Below are positions 5,662-9,701 of a stretch of DNA of 9,701 bases, in pieces. The translations under genes were made by a program, and so were the position numbers. The stretch's first letter is position 1, and every line of letters starts with the position of its first letter. Source of the stretch: Gammaproteobacteria bacterium (lineage in GTDB: Bacteria; Pseudomonadota; Gammaproteobacteria; Thiohalomonadales; Thiohalomonadaceae); the NCBI GenBank assembly GCA_023228645.1, contig JALOAT010000088.1, forward strand, positions 1 to 9,701, in the 5' to 3' direction. Under the pieces are notes generated by a model, which saw only the letters and a list, made by a program, of their open reading frames with translations, did no database searches and was not told the origin of the DNA.

Positions 5662-6679
5662 AGTTCATCCGATTGGTAAGCGCCACAAGGGCATCGAGGC
5701 GGCGGCGGGCTTCGCCGCTGGCGATCACCTCGTCGGCACGTTTGACGCCCGCGGCCAAGGAGGGTGCGAGGCCGGCGGCGTAGATGGCCGCGCCGGCGTT
5801 CAGCAGTACGATGTCGCGCGCCGGGCCGGGCCGGTTGTCGAGCACCTGGTTCATGATCGCCAGCGACTGCCCGGCGTCTTCGACCACCAGGGCATCGACC
5901 GGGCAGCGCTCCAGACCGAACTGTTCCGGGCTGATCACCGACACGGTCACGGTGCCGTTGTGCAGTTCGGCCACGCGCGTGGGCGCACCGATGCTGATTT
6001 CGTCCAGACCATCCTCCGAGTGCACCACCAGCACGTGCTTGCTGCCCAGCAGGTCGAACACCTGCGCGACCGGCTCCAGCCAGTGGGTGCTGAACACGCC
6101 GATGACCTGGTTTGGCGCACGCGCCGGATTGGTGAGGGGCCCGAGCAGGTTGAAAATGGTGCGCACGCCCATCTCGCGACGCGGACCGACCGCATGGCGC
6201 ATGGCGCTGTGATGGCGTGGCGCGAACATGAAGCCAACCCCCACCTCGTCCACACAACGCACCACCTGCTCGGGGGTGAGGTCCAGCTTCACGCCGGCGG
6301 CCTCCAGCACATCCGCGCTGCCCGACTTGCCGGAGACTGCGCGATTACCGTGCTTGGCCACGCGCCCGCCCGCAGCGGCGACCACGAAGGATGCCGTGGT
6401 TGAGACGTTGAAAGTACCTGCACCGTCACCGCCCGTGCCGCAGGTGTCGATGAGATGCGCGCCGTCGATGACCACGGGCGTGGCCAGTTCACGCATCACT
6501 TCGGCAGCGGCGGCGATCTCCTCGACGGTCTCGCCCTTCATACGCAGGCCGATGAGGAAGCCGCCGATCTGCGCGGGCGTGGCTTCGCCGGTCATGATCA
6601 GACGCATCACCGCACGCATCTGGTCGCTGGTGAGGTCGCGCCGCTCGGTGACGGCGCGGATGGCTGATTGCATGTCCAT
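5660..6679 (-). CDS. trpD: Anthranilate phosphoribosyltransferase
   Basis: The 339-residue enzyme joins anthranilate to the ribose of PRPP, the second step of the tryptophan branch. The glycine-rich PRPP loop is at residues 81-86 (GTGGDG), followed by FNVST and the anthranilate-side segment KHGNRAVSGKSGSAD at 109-123. The metal-binding DGLDE segment occurs later. The frame stays open far upstream, to 7276, inside the MFS gene, but homology with other TrpD proteins begins at MDMQSAIRAV, so ATG 6679 is chosen; only a weak GGAC-like ribosome site is seen. The gene lies 53 nt after the MFS stop, a gap that can form a GC-rich CCCCGC/GCGGGG hairpin without a T run. The stop overlaps the edge of a palindromic repeat. 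Confidence 0.95.
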   Translation of the reverse strand: MDMQSAIRAVTERRDLTSDQMRAVMRLIMTGEATPAQIGGFLIGLRMKGETVEEIAAAAEVMRELATPVVIDGAHLIDTCGTGGDGAGTFNVSTTASFVVAAAGGRVAKHGNRAVSGKSGSADVLEAAGVKLDLTPEQVVRCVDEVGVGFMFAPRHHSAMRHAVGPRREMGVRTIFNLLGPLTNPARAPNQVIGVFSTHWLEPVAQVFDLLGSKHVLVVHSEDGLDEISIGAPTRVAELHNGTVTVSVISPEQFGLERCPVDALVVEDAGQSLAIMNQVLDNRPGPARDIVLLNAGAAIYAAGLAPSLAAGVKRADEVIASGEARRRLDALVALTNRMN

Positions 6680-6732
6680 GGAAGTCGTCCGGCTCTGAAA
6701 GATAGGATTTTCCCCGCCGCTTCGCGCGGGGG

Positions 6733-7932
6733 TCAAGTTTTCGCCCGGGTGGCCCGCAGCCAGCCCAGCCACAACAGCAGCGATGCCAGGTGCAAGCTCA
6801 TCATGCCCAGGGCCATTTTCGGCACCGCATGGGCGACCACGGGCACCAGCACGCCGGCAACCGCCGCGTTCGACGCGGTGTGCATGAAGCCCTGCGCCGC
6901 CGAGGCCATGCCGCGGTTGTACGGGAAATACTCCAGCGCCAGCAGGCTCAGGCTGGGCGCGGCGAGCGCGTTGCCGAAGGCGTACAGTGTGATCGGCGTC
7001 ACCACCAGCGCGACGTGGCCCGGGAAGCCGTAGGCCTGGGTGAGATTGAAGGCCACCGCCAGGGCCATGCTCCCGTAGCCGATAGCCACGGCGCGCAGCA
7101 TGTCCACACGCCCGGCCATCCGGCCCGAGGTGTACGCGCCCAACATGATGCCCACAACCAGCGGCACGAAAAGTGCCGCGAAGTCGTCGGCGTCCAGACC
7201 CAGGTGCTCGTAGATCAGCACGGGCGCACCGGCAACATACAGGAACATGCCGCCGAAGTTCAGCGCAACCATGCACACCAGCGCCATGAAACCGCCGGTG
7301 CCCAGCGCCCTGCCGTAGGCACGCCCCACCACCACGGGATGAATGGAATGGCGATGCTCGCGCGGCAGCGTCTCAGGCAAACGACGGTAGACCAGCAACC
7401 ACAGCGCACCGCCCACCAACGCCAGGAACAGGAACACGGAACGCCAGCCGAAGGCATCGTGCAGATAGCCGCCGATCACCGGCGCCGCCGCGGGCGCCAG
7501 GGCGAACATAAGCATCATGTTGGACATCACCTTCTGCGCCCGCGCCCCCGCGAAAACGTCTCGCACCACGGCGCGGCCCACGACGATGCCGGCACTGGCC
7601 GTGAGACCCTGGGCGATGCGAAAGGCAATCAGCTCGCTGATGCTGCCGGACAGGGCGCAACCCACCGAAGCCACGCAATAAAGCCCCACCGCCCACAGAC
7701 TGACAATGCGCCTGCCGAAGGCATCGGAAAGCGGGCCGTAGGCCAGGGTCATCACCGCAAAGCTGATGAGATACAGCGACATGGTCTGCTGCATCTGCAC
7801 GTGCGTGGCGCCGAACTCCCGGGCGATGTCCGGGAACGACGGCAGATAGGTGTCGATGCTGAACGGCGCCAGCATGGACATAAACGCCACCAGCACAGCG
7901 ATACGCCGGGCGCTGTCGGCTTCGTTTCGCAT
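6733..7932 (-). CDS. Bcr/CflA-type MFS exporter
   Basis: The 399-residue protein is a major facilitator transporter with about twelve hydrophobic segments, of the drug:proton antiporter type named after Bcr and CflA. The family mark SIDTYLPSFPDI, with D27 in the first segment, is present. Motif A follows at residues 66-75 (GPLSDAFGRR) and a motif C-like ALAPAAAPVIGG in the fifth segment. It should sit in the inner membrane and export a small molecule with proton exchange; the substrate is unknown. It lies between trpG and trpD on the same strand, so it is probably on the trp transcript. Export of an aromatic or anthranilate-related compound is a guess from context only. No clear Shine-Dalgarno sequence precedes the ATG at 7932, and a palindromic repeat starts 13 nt upstream. 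Confidence 0.88.
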   Translation of the reverse strand: MRNEADSARRIAVLVAFMSMLAPFSIDTYLPSFPDIAREFGATHVQMQQTMSLYLISFAVMTLAYGPLSDAFGRRIVSLWAVGLYCVASVGCALSGSISELIAFRIAQGLTASAGIVVGRAVVRDVFAGARAQKVMSNMMLMFALAPAAAPVIGGYLHDAFGWRSVFLFLALVGGALWLLVYRRLPETLPREHRHSIHPVVVGRAYGRALGTGGFMALVCMVALNFGGMFLYVAGAPVLIYEHLGLDADDFAALFVPLVVGIMLGAYTSGRMAGRVDMLRAVAIGYGSMALAVAFNLTQAYGFPGHVALVVTPITLYAFGNALAAPSLSLLALEYFPYNRGMASAAQGFMHTASNAAVAGVLVPVVAHAVPKMALGMMSLHLASLLLWLGWLRATRAKT

Positions 7933-7944
7933 CAGCAGGAAAAC

Positions 7945-8026
7945 GGATTAACGCAGAGGCGCAGAGACACAGAGGGCACAGAGAACAACAATTGATCCTC
8001 TGCGTCTCTGTGCCTCTGTGTTGGGT
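7945..8026 (+). repeat. CACAGAG palindromic repeat, copy in trpG-MFS gap
   Basis: The copy begins GGATTAACGCAGAG and ends CTCTGTGTTGGGT. The arms at 7949-7985 and 7997-8025 are imperfect inverted repeats around an AT-rich loop containing TTGATC. It fills most of the 106-nt space between the trpG stop and the MFS start. Outside the element the flanks also mirror each other: AGCAGGA at 7934-7940 and TCCTGCT at 8033-8039. Confidence 0.9.
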
Positions 8027-8038
8027 TGTTTCTCCTGC

Positions 8039-8638
8039 TCACGCGCAGCGCACGCCGCCGCGGAGCTTGAGGAAGTTGGCGAGCAGGTCGTGGCCGTGCT
8101 GGGTGAGGATGGATTCGGGGTGGAACTGCACGCCTTCGATGTTGAAGGTCTTGTGGCGCACGCCCATGATCTCGTCCACGCTGCCGTCGGCGTCCTGGGT
8201 CCAGGCGGTCACTTCGAGCACTTCGGGGCAGCTCGCCTTGTCGATCACCAGCGAGTGATAGCGCGTGGCTTCGAAGGGATTGGTGAGGCCGGCGAACACG
8301 CCCAGGTTCTTGTGGTGCACCGGCGAGGTCTTGCCGTGCATGGTCTCGCGCGCGTGCACGATCGTCCCGCCGAAGGCCTGGCCGATGGACTGATGGCCCA
8401 GGCACACACCCAGGATGGGCAGCTTGCCGGCGAAATGCTCGATGGCCGCCACCGACACCCCGGCCTCATTGGGCGTGCACGGCCCCGGCGAAATCATCAG
8501 GTGATCGGGCGCCAACCGCTCGATCTCCCCGACCGTGATCCGATCGTTACGGTGCACCTGCACATCCGCACCTAGCTCACCCAGATACTGCACGAGGTTG
8601 TACGTGAACGAATCGTAGTTGTCGATCATCAACAGCAT
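8039..8638 (-). CDS. trpG: Anthranilate synthase glutamine amidotransferase subunit
   Basis: This 199-residue class I glutamine amidotransferase supplies ammonia to TrpE. The catalytic triad is C79 in the nucleophile elbow GVCLGHQSIG, plus H173 and E175 in VQFHPESIL. The oxyanion-region segment SPGPCTP is at 50-56, and the N-terminus LLMIDNYDSFTYNL is the family signature. The frame can be extended to a GTG at 8659, but homology supports ATG 8638 (or the ATG at 8629). A GAGG run about 10 nt upstream is the only ribosome-site candidate, and it abuts a repeat arm. Such subunits often also serve as PabA in folate synthesis; no separate pabA is in the window. Confidence 0.96.
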   Translation of the reverse strand: MLLMIDNYDSFTYNLVQYLGELGADVQVHRNDRITVGEIERLAPDHLMISPGPCTPNEAGVSVAAIEHFAGKLPILGVCLGHQSIGQAFGGTIVHARETMHGKTSPVHHKNLGVFAGLTNPFEATRYHSLVIDKASCPEVLEVTAWTQDADGSVDEIMGVRHKTFNIEGVQFHPESILTQHGHDLLANFLKLRGGVRCA

Positions 8639-8653
8639 TTGGAAAAACCCTCG

Positions 8654-8693
8654 TAACACAGAGGCGCAGAGACGCAGAGAACACAGAGAGTCA
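8654..8693 (+). repeat. Single CACAGAG repeat arm after the nuclease gene
   Basis: TAACACAGAGGCGCAGAG and further units run for about 40 nt up to the nuclease gene's stop codon. The copy has only one arm beside trpG. The expected opposite arm is not found after the TTGATC motif (8701-8706) but appears beyond the nuclease gene near 9083. The TGA stop of the nuclease gene (8693-8691) lies at the inner end of this arm. Confidence 0.85.
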
Positions 8694-9074
8694 GCATGTG
8701 TTGATCACCCGTTTGACGCCCGCGCTCAATTGCCTCACGTGAAAGTTGATCAAGAGCCCGAGCGGAAGCTCTGCCAGCCGCAGGTAAGACAGCAGTTGCG
8801 CTTCGTGAACAGGAGCGAGTCGCTCGACCACTTTGAGTTCCACCGCCAGCTTGTCTTCCACCAGGATGTCCATTCGATAGGCCGCATCGAATGAAAGCCC
8901 CTTGTAAACCGCGCGGACAGGCGCTTCTTCCGTGGCTCTCAGCCCACGCAATTCGAGCTCACGGAGCAAGCAGCGTCGGTAGACGCTCTCGAGCAAGCCG
9001 GGCCCCAGGTGACGATGCACCTCTATGGCTGCACCGATGACCTCTCCGGAAAGCGCATTCAGCGTGGCATCCAT
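8691..9074 (-). CDS. GxxExxY protein, PD-(D/E)XK nuclease superfamily
   Basis: The 127-residue protein carries the name-giving motif at G26-E29-Y32 (GPGLLESVY). Known as a family to belong to the PD-(D/E)XK nuclease fold, it also shows the expected catalytic residues: H20 (IEVHRHLG), D69 (YRMDILV), E79 and K81 (AVELKVVE), and Q93-x3-Y97 (EAQLLSYL). The last is the QxxxY pattern of RecB- and Cas4-like nucleases. All look intact, so activity is plausible, but no function is established. ATG 9074 is chosen over the longer frame from 9119 because homology starts there and a GGAG Shine-Dalgarno sequence sits 8 nt upstream, inside the sequence ACACAGAGGAG, which is itself repeat-like. The gene lies between trpE and trpG, which are usually adjacent or close, and is bracketed by repeat arms. 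Confidence 0.9.
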   Translation of the reverse strand: MDATLNALSGEVIGAAIEVHRHLGPGLLESVYRRCLLRELELRGLRATEEAPVRAVYKGLSFDAAYRMDILVEDKLAVELKVVERLAPVHEAQLLSYLRLAELPLGLLINFHVRQLSAGVKRVINTC

Positions 9075-9082
9075 GCCCTGAG

Positions 9083-9094
9083 CTCCTCTGTGTA
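9083..9094 (+). repeat. Short opposite repeat arm before the nuclease gene
   Basis: TCCTCTGTGTAA, read on the minus strand as TTACACAGAGGA, matches the end of the repeat family (TTAACACAGAGG) with one base missing. With the arm at 8654-8693 it encloses the nuclease gene. It also provides that gene's Shine-Dalgarno sequence. The match is short, so chance is not excluded. Confidence 0.5.
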
Positions 9095-9124
9095 AGGCTT
9101 TGGTTCTTTGTGCGACCAAGGGAA

Positions 9125-9209
9125 CGGATTAACACAGAGACGCGGAGGGCACAGCGGATGAAATCATACTCTCCGTGTTCTCTGTGTCTCTGCGCCTCTG
9201 TGTTGGGCC
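9125..9209 (+). repeat. CACAGAG palindromic repeat, copy in trpE-nuclease gap
   Basis: The copy begins CGGATTAACACAGAG and ends CTCTGTGTTGGGCC, with arms at 9130-9158 and 9170-9208 around an AT-rich loop. Its ends match the copies at 7945 (same direction) and 5577 (inverted). The flanks outside the element are also partly mirror images (GAACGG before, CCGTTC after). It fills much of the 142 nt between the trpE stop and the nuclease start; the rest of that space holds no gene. Confidence 0.9.
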
Positions 9210-9216
9210 GTTCTCT

Positions 9217-9701
9217 TCAATGCACAACGCCACCATCCAGCCCAGCCTCAGCGAGCTGCACGGCGCGGAAAACGGCACGGCCCTTGTTCATGGTTTCTTC
9301 CCATTCCTTCTCGGGCACGGAGTCGTAGACGATGCCGGCGCCGGCCTGGATGTGGAGCTGGCCTTCCTTGATCACGGCGGTGCGGATGGCGATGGCGGTG
9401 TCCATGTTGCCGTTCCAGGCGAGATAGCCCACGGCGCCGGAATAGACGCCGCGCTTCACCGGTTCCAGTTCGTCGATGATTTCCATGGCGCGGATCTTGG
9501 GTGCACCTGAGACGGTGCCGGCCGGGAAGGTGGCGCGCAGCACGTCCATGGCGCTCATGCCCGGTTTCAGGCGGCCTTCCACATTGGAGACGATGTGCAT
9601 CACGTGCGAGTAGCGCTCGATGACCATCTTGTCGGTGAGCTTCACGCTGCCGGTCTCGGCGATGCGGCCGACGTCGTTGCGGCCGAGATCGATGAGCATG
9701 A
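9217..9701 (-). CDS. trpE: Anthranilate synthase component I, C-terminal part
   Basis: About 160 C-terminal residues of the chorismate-binding domain are visible; the gene continues off the right edge, so the first Met in the window is internal. TrpE uses chorismate and ammonia from TrpG to make anthranilate. Hallmarks in order are MLIDLGRNDVGR, the RYSHVMHIVSNV strand, FPAGTVSGAPKIRAMEI with the conserved glycine-rich loop, GAVGYLAWNGNMDTAIAIRT, and QAGAGIVYDSVPEKEWEET with the acidic magnesium-site residues. The domain end looks normal. Component I of para-aminobenzoate synthase (PabB) is similar, but DLGRNDVGR and the trp context favour TrpE. The feedback-inhibition site and any leader-peptide attenuator would lie outside the window. 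Confidence 0.95.
   Translation of the reverse strand, partial: MLIDLGRNDVGRIAETGSVKLTDKMVIERYSHVMHIVSNVEGRLKPGMSAMDVLRATFPAGTVSGAPKIRAMEIIDELEPVKRGVYSGAVGYLAWNGNMDTAIAIRTAVIKEGQLHIQAGAGIVYDSVPEKEWEETMNKGRAVFRAVQLAEAGLDGGVVH

Noticed and set aside
6690..6735. GC-rich hairpin after the MFS gene as a terminator
   Set aside because: On the minus strand it is followed by AAAA rather than a T run, so it should not end transcription before trpD.
6680..7276. Upstream extension of trpD into the MFS gene
   Set aside because: Homology to TrpD starts at MDMQSAI (6679); the extra residues are a frame shadow of the exporter gene.
8619..8680. Short peptides such as NTEAQRRREHRE read from the repeats
   Set aside because: They are translations of the CACAGAG repeat units; similar tails appear wherever a reading frame enters a copy and do not indicate a gene.

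Overview
The window looks like a GC-rich gammaproteobacterial chromosome (the GC content is judged by eye). The evidence is a CRP protein close to E. coli CRP and Pseudomonas Vfr, an E. coli-type SpeD, a Coq7-type ubiquinone hydroxylase and split trpE/trpG genes. From memory, the order trpG, trpD, trpC, crp/vfr, osmC-like, speD, coq7 matches the vfr locus of Pseudomonas aeruginosa, so most of the window is an old conserved neighbourhood. The glcF-like gene, the ferredoxin pair, the MFS gene and the repeats are the departures from it. A Chromatiales-like or related lineage is plausible but not proven.

Left part (1-2500): a truncated gene, probably an alpha/beta hydrolase, and a thioredoxin-fold [2Fe-2S] ferredoxin are read leftwards. 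They diverge from a GlcF-like iron-sulfur protein followed by coq7 on the plus strand. A strong hairpin terminator closes coq7.

Middle (2500-4700): speD and an OsmC-family gene are read leftwards; crp is read rightwards and divergently from the OsmC gene. speD appears to start at a TTG codon at 3304. It is preceded by a leader of about 150 nt with several mutually exclusive hairpins and a U7 tract.

Right part (4700-9701): a leftward tryptophan cluster reads trpE (3' part only), a GxxExxY/PD-(D/E)XK nuclease gene, trpG, a Bcr/CflA-type MFS exporter, trpD and trpC. Together trpE/G, trpD and trpC cover anthranilate synthase, anthranilate phosphoribosyltransferase and indole-3-glycerol phosphate synthase. 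The nuclease and exporter genes are insertions in this series.

The most interesting feature is a family of long imperfect palindromes built from CACAGAG-like units. Three gene-less copies of about 85 bp occupy the trpD-trpC, trpG-MFS and trpE-nuclease gaps. They share asymmetric ends: GATTAAC at one end and GTTGGGC (or GTTGGGT) at the other. A fourth locus has the same arms placed around the nuclease gene, as if that gene were the loop cargo of the repeat. This suggests, as inference, a nuclease-encoding repeat element with short non-coding relatives.
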